The notes beneath the pieces are model-generated. The model ran no database searches. It was not told the DNA's origin and was given only the letters and a program-made list of their open reading frames with translations. DNA of 64,000 nucleotides, from contig NZ_JAPJZH010000002.1 of the NCBI RefSeq assembly GCF_027889715.1, forward strand, positions 1-64,000. Direction: 5' to 3'. The DNA comes from Allohoeflea poritis (lineage in GTDB: Bacteria; Pseudomonadota; Alphaproteobacteria; Rhizobiales; Rhizobiaceae). Every line of letters begins with the position of its first letter. The first letter of the stretch is position 1. Position numbers and translations under genes: made by a program. Positions 1-9,846 of the stretch are shown piece by piece.

Positions 1-14
1 AAACAGATCGTCCA
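1..14 (-). CDS. 5' end of a leftward gene running off the window (first codons only)
   Basis: Reading the minus strand from position 14 gives an ATG followed by codons for M-D-D-L-F before the window ends. A good Shine-Dalgarno (GGAGG) lies 7 bases before this ATG. It would be divergent from the DUF2865 gene, sharing the region 15-194. Five codons are too few to name a product. Confidence 0.45.
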
Positions 15-194
15 TCAAAGCCTCCAAAAAGGACTTTGAATCATAATCAAGCGCAGATTAATAGGTCCTGAGCCTAGCTGACCAATGTCACACCCTTTGA
101 AGGGTTGCCGGAAAGTCTCGATTTCTCGAAGGTATGAGGCTGCACATAATGGCGTAACAGTGTATCATTAGGCGGCTCAACAGAGGATTTGGGT

Positions 195-1226
195 TTGACG
201 CAAAAGCAACGCCGATCATGGGGCTGGTGCGCGACGGTTCTGACCGGAATCCTGGTTTGGGTTCCATCGGGTCCGGGCGCCCTTGCGCAGGACGCCGAGG
301 TCTGTTTGCGTCTGCAGGCCCAGCTGGACCGGTATGGTGACGAGGAAATAGGCGCGGTCCCGGCCTATCGCTACGAGACAGAGATTCAGCAGCAGCGCCA
401 GAAGATCGACAAGATACGCTCGGATCTCTACAGCCTGGATTGCTCCGCCGGCAGCGGCAGCATCATCGTCTTCAACAACAGGACCCAGTCCATGTGCCGG
501 CGGATCGCGGCCGCTTTGAGCCGGGAAGAGGCTGAACTCGACCGCCTGTTGCAACAACAAAACCGGGCAGCGGCCCCGGCACGAGGCGGCTCCGCGGCCA
601 GACAGCGCATCCTGGCTGCGCTCAGAGCCAATGATTGTCCGGAGGATGATGGCGTTCGCATCCGCAGGTCGCTTGACCTCGAAGGCGATGAGGATCTTGT
701 CGACCTCAGCGATCCCTACAGCCGCTTTCGCACCATATGCGTGCGCACCTGTGACGGCTATTATTTTCCCGTCTCCTACGCCGCGTCGCCGCTGCAGTTC
801 GACCATGATGCCGATCGCTGCGCGGAAATGTGCCCCGCGGCCGAGGTAGACCTCTATTTTCACCGGGTTCCGGACCAGGAAAGCGAGGATATGGTCTCGG
901 TCATCGACCAGACCCCCTATCGCGATCTTCCGACCGCCTTTGCCTACCGCACCAGCGGCCGTTCAAACGACCCGCAATGCACCTGCCAGTCACCGGTGCC
1001 GATCGAGGACGCCGCGATCGATCAGGACAGTGGCCGGTCCATCGTCATCATTACGCCGACCCAAAAGCCCGGCAAAACGGAAGCGGAAGCAAAGGACGCC
1101 GCTGAAGACACGCCAGCGCGCGAAATCGACCCGACGCGCCGCGTCAGGGTCGTCGGGCCAAAGTTCCTTCCCGACCAATCAGAGGCAATAGATCTGCGAG
1201 CTCCGGCCCAGAGCGAATCCCGGTAA
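195..1226 (+). CDS. DUF2865 domain-containing secreted protein
   Basis: The protein has a basic, hydrophobic N terminus ending near ALA-QD, which looks like a signal peptide. A charged coiled-coil-like stretch follows. The C-terminal half carries the conserved cysteine-rich block typical of DUF2865 ([17 protein letters not shown], then ADRCAEMCP, and CTC near the end). The family is alphaproteobacterial and has no known function; the paired cysteines and export signal suggest a periplasmic or surface protein. Start is TTG: position 195 has AGAGGA at a 7-base distance, while an in-frame TTG at 189 is too close to it. The last 83 bases overlap the 3' end of gltX on the other strand. Confidence 0.8.
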   Translation: MTQKQRRSWGWCATVLTGILVWVPSGPGALAQDAEVCLRLQAQLDRYGDEEIGAVPAYRYETEIQQQRQKIDKIRSDLYSLDCSAGSGSIIVFNNRTQSMCRRIAAALSREEAELDRLLQQQNRAAAPARGGSAARQRILAALRANDCPEDDGVRIRRSLDLEGDEDLVDLSDPYSRFRTICVRTCDGYYFPVSYAASPLQFDHDADRCAEMCPAAEVDLYFHRVPDQESEDMVSVIDQTPYRDLPTAFAYRTSGRSNDPQCTCQSPVPIEDAAIDQDSGRSIVIITPTQKPGKTEAEAKDAAEDTPAREIDPTRRVRVVGPKFLPDQSEAIDLRAPAQSESR

Positions 1227-2538
1227 GCGCGACCCGAAGCGGCATGAACAAAGCCCTGCCCTTGCGGCCCGTCGCCGACTTGACGGCATCGGTCCACACC
1301 GACCAGGTGGCGCCGTCCCAGGGTTCCGGCGGCAAAAGCGCGAAGGCCTCGCGCACGAATTCAAGATCACCGTCGTCCAGTGTCTCATCCCGCACGGGAC
1401 CGTTCTCGACGATTGACCACCAGCGCGCCGCGTCTTTCACGAAATCGATGTTCTTTCGCACGGTGGTCCAGAAAGCATCCGCTTTCGGACCGGAGATATC
1501 CATTGCGGCAAGCCTGTCCGCCACCGCCTCGTAGGATAGGTCGTGAACCAGGGCGCGGTTGAGCGTCGTAAGTTCTGCCGGATCGAATTTCGCCGCCGAT
1601 TTGGACGCAAAATCCGGCCTGAAAAGCTCCAGAAGCGCGGACATGGACCCCATCGCGGCAACGCTCTCCGAAGTGCCGATCAGCACCGCCAGGCTGGCGA
1701 TGGCCATCGGCTCGTAACCGTCCTCCCGCAGGGTACCGATCGACAGCGCACTCGACCGTTTCGACAGCCCCTCTCCGCTCGCGGCGGTGAGCAGATTGTG
1801 ATGACCGAAAGCCGGCGCTTCGCTGCCGAGTGCCCGAAACAAGGCAATCTGCGCGCCCGTATTGGTCACATGGTCGTCGCCGCGAATGATGTGCGTCACG
1901 CCCATCTCGATATCGTCGACGACGGACGGCAGCGTGTACAGATAGGTCCCGTCTTCGCGGATCAGCACGGGATCGGACATGGATGCAAGATCCACCGTCT
2001 GCGGCCCGCGCACCACGTCGTCCCAGTGAACTTCGGTGCGCCGGGTCTCAAACGGATTATCGGCGAAATTGGGCAGGAGGAAACGCCAGTGAGGCTTGCG
2101 GCCTTCCGCTTCGAGGCGGTGCCTGTCCTCGTCGGTCAGTTTGAGCGCCTCGCGCCCATACACCGGCGGCAGCCGCCGGGCCAGCCGCAGCTTGCGACGC
2201 CGTTCCAGCTCCTCGCCGGTTTCGAAACACGGATAAAGCAGCCCGGCTTCGCGCAAGCGGTCCGCGGCGGCGGCATAGGCTTCGCCGCGTTTCGACTGCC
2301 ATGCAACAGTATCCGGAACAATGCCCAGCCACTCGAGGTCCGCACGGATCGCCTCGGCAAACTCCGTCTTCGAGCGGGCTTCGTCCGTATCGTCGAAGCG
2401 CAGGATGAATTCGCCATGGTTCTGCCTGGCAAACAGCCAGTTGAACAGTGCCGTTCGTGCATTGCCGATATGGATATAGCCCGTTGGCGACGGGGCGAAC
2501 CGGACAGTGGCGGGGCGATTGTTTTCAAGCTCGGTCAT
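1144..2538 (-). CDS. gltX: glutamate--tRNA ligase
   Basis: Charges tRNA-Glu (and possibly tRNA-Gln as a non-discriminating enzyme) with glutamate in the cytoplasm. The class I signature is present: [20 protein letters not shown] near residues 14-34 contains the HIGH-like HIGNA, and GEGLSKRSS is the KMSKS-like loop. The 464 residues match the shorter alphaproteobacterial GltX type. The C-terminal anticodon-binding part ends normally with [10 protein letters not shown], so the 83-base convergent overlap with the DUF2865 gene is not caused by an aberrant extension. The MFS gene lies 48 bases upstream on the same strand and may share its transcript. Symbol assigned by family; many relatives carry two gltX copies. 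Confidence 0.95.
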   Translation of the reverse strand: MTELENNRPATVRFAPSPTGYIHIGNARTALFNWLFARQNHGEFILRFDDTDEARSKTEFAEAIRADLEWLGIVPDTVAWQSKRGEAYAAAADRLREAGLLYPCFETGEELERRRKLRLARRLPPVYGREALKLTDEDRHRLEAEGRKPHWRFLLPNFADNPFETRRTEVHWDDVVRGPQTVDLASMSDPVLIREDGTYLYTLPSVVDDIEMGVTHIIRGDDHVTNTGAQIALFRALGSEAPAFGHHNLLTAASGEGLSKRSSALSIGTLREDGYEPMAIASLAVLIGTSESVAAMGSMSALLELFRPDFASKSAAKFDPAELTTLNRALVHDLSYEAVADRLAAMDISGPKADAFWTTVRKNIDFVKDAARWWSIVENGPVRDETLDDGDLEFVREAFALLPPEPWDGATWSVWTDAVKSATGRKGRALFMPLRVALTGIRSGPELADLLPLIGREGTLARRP

Positions 2539-2586
2539 GATGGCGGGTTACTCAAGCAAACCATGATTGGCAAGGCATTTGTGGCC

Positions 2587-3822
2587 CTATGCCACCGAAG
2601 CGCCCGCGGATATCGCGATTCTGGAGGCAGCACGGCGGCCGACCAGGGCCATGACGATGCTGACTGCAAGGCAATAAACGCCCATGACCAAAATCTGCAG
2701 CGGATAATCAACGCCGAAATCGATCAGGAAACCGGTCACGCCCGGACCCATGGCTGTCGAAAAGACCATCAGGGCAATGACGACCGCGCGGATGGAACCA
2801 AGGTGCTTCGTGCCGTAAATCTCCGGCCAGAGTGCGCCGAACAGCGTCGACGACAGGCCGTATGAGATGCCGAGAAGCGCCATGAAGGCGAAAATGCCCC
2901 ATTGCGCTTCCACGATGGAAAGCAGGAAACAGGACACCGCGAGCGGGATCAAGAAGGAAGGCAAGAGGCGTATGGCCGAGTAGCGGTCGATCAGCACACC
3001 GCCGATCAGCGCGAAACAGACGGTCATCGCCGCCATCAGAGCGAACGATCCCGCAAAGGCGGGCAACGACCAACCCCGCAGTTCCACCAGATAGACCTGA
3101 TGAAAGAAGATGGTGGTGCCGATGAAGCCCGGCGCCAGAATGCCCAGCAGGATCAGCCAGAAGATCGCATCGCGCATGACCTCGCGCCGGGTCCAGTGGC
3201 GGGTTGCGCCGTCGGTCGCCGCCCCGTCGGTGGAGCGCGGCTGACGTTCAACCCGCATGAGCGCATAAATGACCGGCAACGCAACGATCACGAGGAACAG
3301 GGCTGAAAGCAGCCACGTATTGCGCCAGCCGACACCGACGACAATCGAAACATAGATGAAAGGCAACACGGCTTCACCCGCCTGCAGACCGAGCGTCGCC
3401 ACCGATACCGCGCGTCCGCGCTGCGCCGCATACCAGCGACCCATCGCCGTGATCGCATTGTGTGTCATCATGCCCTGCCCGAAGAGCCGCAGGCCGAACA
3501 GCGTGAAAACCAGCATCGCAAGACTGTCGGCATAGGCCATGGACACCGAAAAGAGCGCCAGCATCGGAATGATCAGCAGGGAAACGCGCGCAACGCTCAT
3601 CACATCGACGATTTTGCCGAGCTGCGTCAGCACAAGCGCGCTTGCCAGCGTCGCCGCCATGTAAATTGTTCCGAATTCACCGTGACTGAGATTGAACGTC
3701 GCGCGGATCTCTCCGGCCGAAAGGGCGATGAAGAAGGTCTGTCCGAAACTGGAAAAACAGGTAAGCAGAAACCCTCCGGCAAGCCAGCGGATATTCTCCC
3801 GCAAAAAGGCAACAAAGGACAT
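2587..3822 (-). CDS. MFS transporter
   Basis: A polytopic inner-membrane carrier of about 411 residues with roughly 12 hydrophobic segments. The first half contains the usual MFS features: an early TM (WLAGGFLLTCFSSFGQTFF), the loop after TM2 (LGKIVDVMSVARVSLL), and a GLRLFGQGMMTHNAITAMG segment. Substrate cannot be read from the sequence; the layout is closest to oxalate/formate-antiporter-like or NreB-like carriers, which is only a guess. The start MSFVAFL at 3822 is preferred because the reading frame upstream (to a TTG at 3891) adds a non-conserved tail. No strong Shine-Dalgarno is visible for either. The gene precedes gltX on the same strand. Confidence 0.85.
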   Translation of the reverse strand: MSFVAFLRENIRWLAGGFLLTCFSSFGQTFFIALSAGEIRATFNLSHGEFGTIYMAATLASALVLTQLGKIVDVMSVARVSLLIIPMLALFSVSMAYADSLAMLVFTLFGLRLFGQGMMTHNAITAMGRWYAAQRGRAVSVATLGLQAGEAVLPFIYVSIVVGVGWRNTWLLSALFLVIVALPVIYALMRVERQPRSTDGAATDGATRHWTRREVMRDAIFWLILLGILAPGFIGTTIFFHQVYLVELRGWSLPAFAGSFALMAAMTVCFALIGGVLIDRYSAIRLLPSFLIPLAVSCFLLSIVEAQWGIFAFMALLGISYGLSSTLFGALWPEIYGTKHLGSIRAVVIALMVFSTAMGPGVTGFLIDFGVDYPLQILVMGVYCLAVSIVMALVGRRAASRIAISAGASVA

Positions 3823-3975
3823 GAACGGCCGCCATTGGATTTGAAGACACAGACCCGAGAACGGGAATGAGCGGAGGAAAAAGTTCAACAAATTCCGGAA
3901 TTAGACTTTAACGCTATGCACTGAAAGGATAATCCGGGTCAAGTTCCAGAACACTTGACCGGGGTTGTTGAATTC

Positions 3976-4731
3976 ATGCCCGATTACGCGACCCTTGCCA
4001 TTGTCTGCTCGATTTTCCTGCTTGCCGGTTTCATAAAGGGATTTGTCGGCTTCGGCCTGCCGCTTGTCGCCATCGGCCTCTTGACCACCATCGTCGGTCT
4101 GCAAGCCGCCATCGCCCTGTTTCTCGTGCCGGCCCTTTGCACCAATATCTGGCAAGGATTCGCGGGTGCCTATACCGCCCCGCTCTTCCGGCGCTACTGG
4201 ACATTCTTCGTGCCGACCATGGTCTTCACCTTTCCCGGGACGCTCGCCCTGTCGCGCTTCGACACGAACTATCTGACCGCCCTGCTCGGTTTTCTGCTCT
4301 GCCTTTTTGTCGTGCTCAGCTTCAGCCGCCCGAATTTCGTCGTCCCGGAACGGCTTGAAAAACCGCTCAATCCCGTGATGGGCATCATCAGCGGCATTCT
4401 CGCCGGCATGACGGGCGCCTTCACGATGCCCGGCGTCGTCTATCTGCAGGCAACCCGTCTGCCGCGCGATCAACTGGTTCAGGCGATGGGCATGCTGTTC
4501 ACGCTGTCGACCGTTGGGCTCGGCGTGTCGATGGGCTCGCAAAACCTGCTGAACTGGAACCTTGGGCTGGCATCCTTCGCCGCCTTTGTGCCGACCTTCA
4601 TCGGATTGATGATCGGCACGCGGATACGCAAACGCACCACCGAGCACGGATTCCGGATCGTCTTCCTGCTCGCCCTCGGGCTGCTCGGCCTCTACATTGT
4701 CGGACGTTCGCTGACCGCGCTGTATGTCTAG
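3976..4731 (+). CDS. sulfite exporter TauE/SafE family permease
   Basis: About 251 residues with 7-8 hydrophobic segments and the TauE/SafE (PF01925) repeat pattern: an N-terminal GFIKGFVGFGLPLVAIGLL and a second-half ISGILAGMTGAFTMPGVVYL. Members move sulfur-containing or other organic anions out across the inner membrane; the actual substrate is unknown. ATG at 3976 gives MPDYATLAIV; an in-frame TTG at 3955 would add seven residues. The gene is divergent from the MFS gene and convergent with nadE, with only 12 bases between stops. A second TauE/SafE gene (48737-49555) is only distantly similar. Confidence 0.88.
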   Translation: MPDYATLAIVCSIFLLAGFIKGFVGFGLPLVAIGLLTTIVGLQAAIALFLVPALCTNIWQGFAGAYTAPLFRRYWTFFVPTMVFTFPGTLALSRFDTNYLTALLGFLLCLFVVLSFSRPNFVVPERLEKPLNPVMGIISGILAGMTGAFTMPGVVYLQATRLPRDQLVQAMGMLFTLSTVGLGVSMGSQNLLNWNLGLASFAAFVPTFIGLMIGTRIRKRTTEHGFRIVFLLALGLLGLYIVGRSLTALYV

Positions 4732-4743
4732 AGAAAGTTTGCT

Positions 4744-6426
4744 CTAGCTGCGGTCACGGAAGCGGTTGGTGATCGGATAGCGCCGGTCGCGGCCGAAATT
4801 CTTGCGGGTGATCTTGACCCCCGGCGCCGACTGGCGGCGCTTGTATTCGGCGATATAGAGCAGGTTCTCGATGCGGTGGACGAGTTCGCGCGGGTGACCG
4901 CGCGCGACAATGCCGTCGACATCCATTTCCTTTTCCACAAGGCATTCGAGAATGTCGTCGAGCACCGGATATTCGGGCAGCGAATCCTGGTCCGTCTGAT
5001 CCGGCCGCAGCTCGGCCGATGGCGCCTTGTCGATGATGTTGGCCGGAATGACCTCGCCGGACGGCCCGAGCGCGCCCGGCGGCACATTGTGATTGCGCCA
5101 GCGCGAAAGCCCGTAGACCTGCATCTTGTAAAGGTCCTTGATCGGGTTGTAGCCGCCATTCATGTCGCCGTAGAGCGTCGCATAGCCGACGGACATTTCC
5201 GACTTGTTGCCGGTCGTCACCACCATCGAGCCGAACTTGTTTGAGATCGCCATCAGGATCGTGCCACGGGTCCGGCTCTGCAGGTTTTCTTCGGTCACGC
5301 CTTCATTGGTGCCCGCGAAGAGGCCAGACAGCGCGTCCGAAAAACCCTCGACCGGCCCGGAGATGGGCACCGTGTCGTAGCGGCAGCCCAGCGCTTTGGC
5401 GCAGGCTTGCGCATCCCGCAGCGATTCATCGGACGTGTAGTGGTAGGGCAGCATGACCGTGCGCACCCGTTCCTCGCCGAGGGCATCCACGGCAAGCGCG
5501 GCGCACAACGCGCTATCGATACCGCCGGACAGGCCGAGCACCACATTGGAAAACCCGTTCTTGTTGACATAGTCGCGCAGGCCCAGCATGCAGGCCCGGT
5601 AATCGGCCTCTTCGCGGTCGGGGATCTGGGACATCGGACCTTCCGAGCAGGTCCAGCCCTCCTCGCTGCGCCGCCATGTGGTGACCACCGTCTGCGCCTC
5701 GAACTGGCTCATCTGGAAGGCAAGCGTCTTGTCGGCATTCATGGCGAAGCTGGCGCCATCGAAGATAAGCTCGTCCTGTCCGCCAAGCTGGTTGGCGAAG
5801 ATGATCGGCAGGCCGCTTTCGATGATCTGGCGCAGCACGACCTGATGGCGCACGTCCATCTTCTCGCGGTAGTAGGGCGAACCGTTGGCGACCAGAAGCA
5901 GTTCCGCGCCGGTTTCAGCCAGCGTCTCGCAGACACCGAAATCGCCCCAGATGTCTTCGCAGATCGGCAGGCCGAGCCGCACGCCGCGGAAATTGACCGG
6001 CCCCGGCATCGGCCCGACATCGAAGACGCGTTTTTCGTCGAACTCGCTGTAATTCGGCAGGTCCACCTTGTAGCGCTCGGCGACGATCCGCCCGCCGTCA
6101 AGCAAGGCGACCGCATTGTAGCGACCGTCATCGTTCTGCCTCGGCACGCCGACGACCACACCCGGACCGCCGTCGTCCGTCTCCTCGGCAAGCGCCAGGA
6201 GGGCACCGTCACAGGCCTTCATGAAGGCCGGTTTCAGAACGAGGTCCTCCGGCGGATAGCCGGACAGGAAAAGCTCGGTGAAGAGGACCAGATCGGCGCC
6301 CTGCCGCGCTGCGTCGGCACGCGCCTGCCGGGCCAGCTCAAGATTGCCGGCAATGTCGCCCATGACGGGGTTCTGCTGGACGACCGCAATGCGGATGACG
6401 TCGTTCAGTTGCTGTGTGTCGCTCAT
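4744..6426 (-). CDS. nadE: glutamine-dependent NAD(+) synthase
   Basis: Last step of NAD biosynthesis: amidates nicotinic acid adenine dinucleotide using ammonia released from glutamine. A two-domain protein of 560 residues. The N-terminal carbon-nitrogen hydrolase (glutaminase) domain shows the Glu51 / Lys120 / Cys156 triad (FTELF, ERYKVDL, PICEDIW). The C-terminal ATP-pyrophosphatase domain has SGGIDS at residues 300-305. Start MSDTQQL at 6426 is chosen; the longer reading frame upstream adds a non-family tail. It lies 54 bases downstream of dgkA on the same strand and could be cotranscribed with it. Confidence 0.96.
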   Translation of the reverse strand: MSDTQQLNDVIRIAVVQQNPVMGDIAGNLELARQARADAARQGADLVLFTELFLSGYPPEDLVLKPAFMKACDGALLALAEETDDGGPGVVVGVPRQNDDGRYNAVALLDGGRIVAERYKVDLPNYSEFDEKRVFDVGPMPGPVNFRGVRLGLPICEDIWGDFGVCETLAETGAELLLVANGSPYYREKMDVRHQVVLRQIIESGLPIIFANQLGGQDELIFDGASFAMNADKTLAFQMSQFEAQTVVTTWRRSEEGWTCSEGPMSQIPDREEADYRACMLGLRDYVNKNGFSNVVLGLSGGIDSALCAALAVDALGEERVRTVMLPYHYTSDESLRDAQACAKALGCRYDTVPISGPVEGFSDALSGLFAGTNEGVTEENLQSRTRGTILMAISNKFGSMVVTTGNKSEMSVGYATLYGDMNGGYNPIKDLYKMQVYGLSRWRNHNVPPGALGPSGEVIPANIIDKAPSAELRPDQTDQDSLPEYPVLDDILECLVEKEMDVDGIVARGHPRELVHRIENLLYIAEYKRRQSAPGVKITRKNFGRDRRYPITNRFRDRS

Positions 6427-6480
6427 GAATTGCCATGTATCGTGCGCGGCTGTCCAAGGCAATGCCCGACGGCATACGGC

Positions 6481-6843
6481 TCATGGCAGCGGCAACAACC
6501 CGAACTTTTGCGCAATCACGGACAGCCAGATGACGCCGGCGAGCGTGATGGTCAACGCAACGGCCGCCGAGCCGCAATCCTTGGCGATCCTGATCTCATC
6601 CCTGGTCTCGCGGCTCAGAGCGTCGCAAAGCGCCTCAAGGCCCGTATTCATCAACTCAGTGGTGAGAACAATCACGAGTGAGCCGGTCAGGAGCAGGAAG
6701 ACAAACACGCTGTCGGCCAAGAAATAGGCCACAGGCAGGGAAACCAGGAATATGGCCGCCTCCTGCCGGAATGCGGCCTCGTTCCGGATCACGTGCGAGA
6801 GGCCGTTCCAGGAGTTGCGGAACGCGTTGAGGATCCTGTTCAT
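6481..6843 (-). CDS. dgkA: diacylglycerol kinase
   Basis: A 120-residue integral membrane enzyme that phosphorylates diacylglycerol to phosphatidic acid, recycling lipid released during membrane-oligosaccharide modification. Three hydrophobic segments are visible. Diagnostic motifs: NEAAFRQE near residue 23, the catalytic-type ELMNTGLEALCDAL after the second TM, and KDCGSAAVAL before the third. The length fits the DgkA family. It sits between a dioxygenase gene and nadE, all leftward, so a loose operon is possible. Confidence 0.95.
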   Translation of the reverse strand: MNRILNAFRNSWNGLSHVIRNEAAFRQEAAIFLVSLPVAYFLADSVFVFLLLTGSLVIVLTTELMNTGLEALCDALSRETRDEIRIAKDCGSAAVALTITLAGVIWLSVIAQKFGLLPLP

Positions 6844-6911
6844 GCGGCACTTCCGAATTGGTGTCAGACAGGCCGCACGCTAAAGCTTTTGCGTAAAAGA
6901 ATAATTTCCGC

Positions 6912-7706
6912 CTACTGAAATGCGTAGGCATTCATGGACAGCACCCCGAAATCGCACGAACTGTGCAGTTTGCGGGCACGCCAGCCCTCGCCGGCCGCGC
7001 CGAGCGCGCTGAACAGGGGCATGAGATGCTCATCGGTCGGATGGTTCTCGACGGCGAACGGCGCGCGGTCACGATAGGCAAGCAGCGCATCCAGATCCGC
7101 GCTTTCAAGTTTCTTGTCCATCCAGTCCACATACTGCGCGACCCAGGCTGGTGTTGTTGCACCGCGCTCACCGCTGCGGAAGGCGGCAAAGGCCTCCTTG
7201 AGATTATGCGTCATCGAGCCCGACCCGACGATCAGAATGTTCTCTTGGCGCAGCGGCTCAAGAGCCCGCCCCAGCCTGAAATGGTGCGCCGGTCCCGCAT
7301 GCGGGTCGACGGACACCTGCACCACCGGAATATCCGCATCCGGATAGACGAGATGCAGCGGCACCCAGGTGCCGTGGTCGAAGCCACGGTCGCAGATGAC
7401 ACCGGCCGCAAGACCTTCATTGCGCATCATGCAGGCAAGGCGTTCCGCCAGCGTCGGACAACCGGGCGCGGCGTATTCGATTTCATAGAGCTCTTTTGCG
7501 AAGCCGCCGAAATCATGGATGGTCGCCGGGCTCCGGTCCCCCGATATCGCCACGCCGCCCGCCTCGAAATGGGCGCTGACGACGACAATCGCGTCGGGCC
7601 TGGGCAAGTCCCGGCCGAGTTTGCCCAAAAAGGCATGCGCCTCCGTATCGGCGATCACGATGTCAGGTGAACCGTGGGACAGGAAAAGGCTGGACAGTGC
7701 GGTCAT
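6912..7706 (-). CDS. extradiol ring-cleavage dioxygenase, LigB/DODA-type
   Basis: About 264 residues of the class III extradiol dioxygenase family (LigB fold; the plant DODA / bacterial YgiD group). Likely metal-binding histidines are in the early LFLSHGSP motif, in VVSAHFEA, and in DHGTWVPLHLVYPDADIPVVQ. Relatives open catechol-type rings such as L-DOPA with Fe or Zn; the natural substrate here is unknown. The start MTALSSLFLSHG at 7706 places the first His near the N terminus, as in the family. It is leftward, between the GFA gene and dgkA. Confidence 0.87.
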   Translation of the reverse strand: MTALSSLFLSHGSPDIVIADTEAHAFLGKLGRDLPRPDAIVVVSAHFEAGGVAISGDRSPATIHDFGGFAKELYEIEYAAPGCPTLAERLACMMRNEGLAAGVICDRGFDHGTWVPLHLVYPDADIPVVQVSVDPHAGPAHHFRLGRALEPLRQENILIVGSGSMTHNLKEAFAAFRSGERGATTPAWVAQYVDWMDKKLESADLDALLAYRDRAPFAVENHPTDEHLMPLFSALGAAGEGWRARKLHSSCDFGVLSMNAYAFQ

Positions 7707-7805
7707 GGGCAATCCCCTTTGACCAACACCTAACGCGTTGACGATCATCCGGAAGAGTGCAAATGCTGCACAGTTCTTCCAGCAATTGTGAACACGACGG
7801 TCCGT

Positions 7806-8192
7806 TTACGGATGCTGCGGCAATCCGTCCGAAATCTCGTAATAATCGCCCTTGTCGGCGCAATAGATGTGCTTTTCCAGCTTCAGCCCGGTCTCGCCAT
7901 CGAGACTGCCGGCAAGAATGGCGGTGTGCGGATCGCTGTGGCGTTTCCAGAAAAGCGCCGAACCGCAGACCCTGCAGAAACCGCGCTTGGCATCGTCCGA
8001 GGCGTGATACCAAGTGATATACTGAAGGCCCGTAACCTTCAGGTTCTCATCCACGACATTGGTCGTGGCATAGTGGTGGCCCGTCTGCTTGCGGCACTGC
8101 GTGCAGTGACAGGCGGTCACGTTCCTTACCGGGCCGCCGGCCGTATAGCTGACCGCCCCGCACAGGCATGATCCGTTGTAGGTTTTCGCCAT
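7806..8192 (-). CDS. GFA family protein (CENP-V/GFA zinc-binding domain)
   Basis: 128 residues with the zinc-binding cysteine pattern of the glutathione-dependent formaldehyde-activating (Gfa) family: CLCGAV near the N terminus, CHCTQCRKQTG in the middle, and CRVCGSALFWK in the second half. The founding member was proposed to help form S-hydroxymethylglutathione, but most family members have no proven activity, so only the fold is claimed. Start MAKTYNG at 8192 is the family-like start; the upstream extension is non-conserved. Confidence 0.88.
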   Translation of the reverse strand: MAKTYNGSCLCGAVSYTAGGPVRNVTACHCTQCRKQTGHHYATTNVVDENLKVTGLQYITWYHASDDAKRGFCRVCGSALFWKRHSDPHTAILAGSLDGETGLKLEKHIYCADKGDYYEISDGLPQHP

Positions 8193-8275
8193 CTTTTGCC
8201 TCCATCGCACCAACACAAGCAGATTGCACCGATGGGGCACAATCCAATAATTTTGATGGCTCTGTTCATCGTGCT

Positions 8276-8310
8276 GAACAAAAAAGGCAGCGGCCGAAAC
8301 CGCTGCCTTC
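8276..8310 (-). terminator. Rho-independent terminator of the DAHP synthase gene
   Basis: A perfect 10-bp stem (8284-8293 pairing with 8300-8309, AAGGCAGCGG and its complement) with a 6-base loop is followed on the minus strand by a T-run with one interruption. It begins about 24 bases after the DAHP synthase stop at 8334 and precedes the GFA gene. Confidence 0.85.
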
Positions 8311-8333
8311 AGAAAAACATTGAGGTGCCGGGG

Positions 8334-9710
8334 TCAGGCCGTCGCGGCCACCCTTGATTCCTGATCGCGACCGCCCTTCAGCAGCTCCGCCACAAGGAAA
8401 GCAAGTTCCAGCGCCTGGTCGGCGTTAAGGCGCGGATCGCAATGCGTGTGGTAACGGTCCGAAAGATCCTCAGCCGTCACGGTGCGTGCGCCGCCGGTGC
8501 ATTCGGTGACGTTCTTGCCGGTCATCTCGACATGAATGCCGCCCGGATGTGTGCCTTCCGCCCGGTGGATCTGGAAGAAGCTCTCCACTTCGGAAAGGAC
8601 CCGCTCGAACGGCCGTGTCTTGTAGCTGTTGAGCGTGATGGTATTGCCGTGCATCGGATCGCACGACCAGACCACTTTCTTGCCTTCCCGCTCAACCGCG
8701 CGGATCAGGTTTGGCAGGTGATCGGCAACCTTGTCGTGGCCGAACCGCGCGATCAGCGTCAGGCGGCCCGGCTCGTTTGCCGGATTGAGCAGATCGAGCA
8801 GCTCGAGCAGGCCGTCCGGCTCCATGGACGGACCGCATTTCAGGCCGAGCGGGTTCTTGATGCCGCGGCAGTATTCCACATGGGCGTGGTCCGGCTGGCG
8901 CGTCCTGTCGCCGATCCAGATCATGTGGCCGGAGGTGCCGTACCAGTCACCGGAGGTGGAATCCGTGCGCGTCAGCGCCTGCTCGTAGCCGAGCAGCAGC
9001 GCCTCATGGCTGGTGAAGAATTCCGTCTCGCGCAGCCGCGCGTGGTTCTCGGCGGTGATGCCCACGGCCCGCATGAAGTCCATGGTCTCGGAGATGCGGT
9101 CGGCCAGCGCGCGATAACGCTCGGCCTGCGGGCTGTCCTTGACGAAGCCGAGCATCCACTGATGCACATTCTCCAGATTGGCATAACCACCCTGAGCGAA
9201 GGCGCGCAGCAGGTTGAGCGTCGCCGCCGACTGGCGGTAGGCCATGACCTGGCGCTGCGGATCGGGAATCCGCGACTGTTCATCGAATTCGATGCCATTG
9301 ATGATGTCGCCTCGGTAGCTCGGCAGTTCGACATCGCCCTGGCGCTCGACGTTCGAGGAGCGCGGCTTGGCGAACTGGCCGGCGATGCGGCCGACCTTGA
9401 CCACCGGCTGCTGGGCACCGAATGTCAGCACCACGGCCATCTGCAGGAAGACGCGGAAAAAGTCGCGGATATTGTCGGCGCCATGTTCGGCGAAGCTCTC
9501 GGCACAATCGCCGCCCTGCAACAGAAACCCGTTGCCGTTGGCGACATCGGCAAGGCGGTCGCGCAACTGCCTGGCTTCACCCGCAAACACCAGCGGCGGA
9601 TAGGAAGCAAGACGCTCCTCTGTCTTTGCCAGTACCTCCTGATCCGGATAGTCCGGCACCTGGAGGATTGGTTTGCTGCGCCAGCTTTCCGGTGTCCAAT
9701 TCTGTGCCAT
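8334..9710 (-). CDS. class II 3-deoxy-7-phosphoheptulonate (DAHP) synthase
   Basis: First step of the shikimate pathway: joins phosphoenolpyruvate and erythrose 4-phosphate to make DAHP for aromatic amino acids. The 458 residues match the plant-like class II family rather than AroFGH. Signature segments include [12 protein letters not shown] near residue 70, [15 protein letters not shown], a [10 protein letters not shown] block that supplies metal/substrate ligands, and [15 protein letters not shown] toward the C terminus. The start [10 protein letters not shown] at 9710 has AGGTGAG a few bases upstream; the reading frame continues upstream but without family similarity. It ends at a clear terminator and is monocistronic or the last gene of its transcript. 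Confidence 0.96.
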   Translation of the reverse strand: MAQNWTPESWRSKPILQVPDYPDQEVLAKTEERLASYPPLVFAGEARQLRDRLADVANGNGFLLQGGDCAESFAEHGADNIRDFFRVFLQMAVVLTFGAQQPVVKVGRIAGQFAKPRSSNVERQGDVELPSYRGDIINGIEFDEQSRIPDPQRQVMAYRQSAATLNLLRAFAQGGYANLENVHQWMLGFVKDSPQAERYRALADRISETMDFMRAVGITAENHARLRETEFFTSHEALLLGYEQALTRTDSTSGDWYGTSGHMIWIGDRTRQPDHAHVEYCRGIKNPLGLKCGPSMEPDGLLELLDLLNPANEPGRLTLIARFGHDKVADHLPNLIRAVEREGKKVVWSCDPMHGNTITLNSYKTRPFERVLSEVESFFQIHRAEGTHPGGIHVEMTGKNVTECTGGARTVTAEDLSDRYHTHCDPRLNADQALELAFLVAELLKGGRDQESRVAATA

Positions 9711-9846
9711 TTTACTCACCTGCATTGATACAAATGGGCGCCGCAGCGCCTCGACGGCGGGCTTATAGCCCCTATTGCCGTGAATTGCCAGCGCCATTCA
9801 CGCCGCAAAGGCCCAGTCTACACCAGAGCGGAGGAGATCGGGAAAT

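Noticed and set aside
1543-2865. A 440-residue frame on the plus strand across gltX and the MFS gene
   Set aside because: It is a shadow frame spanning two real genes, has no recognisable motif and ignores their boundary.
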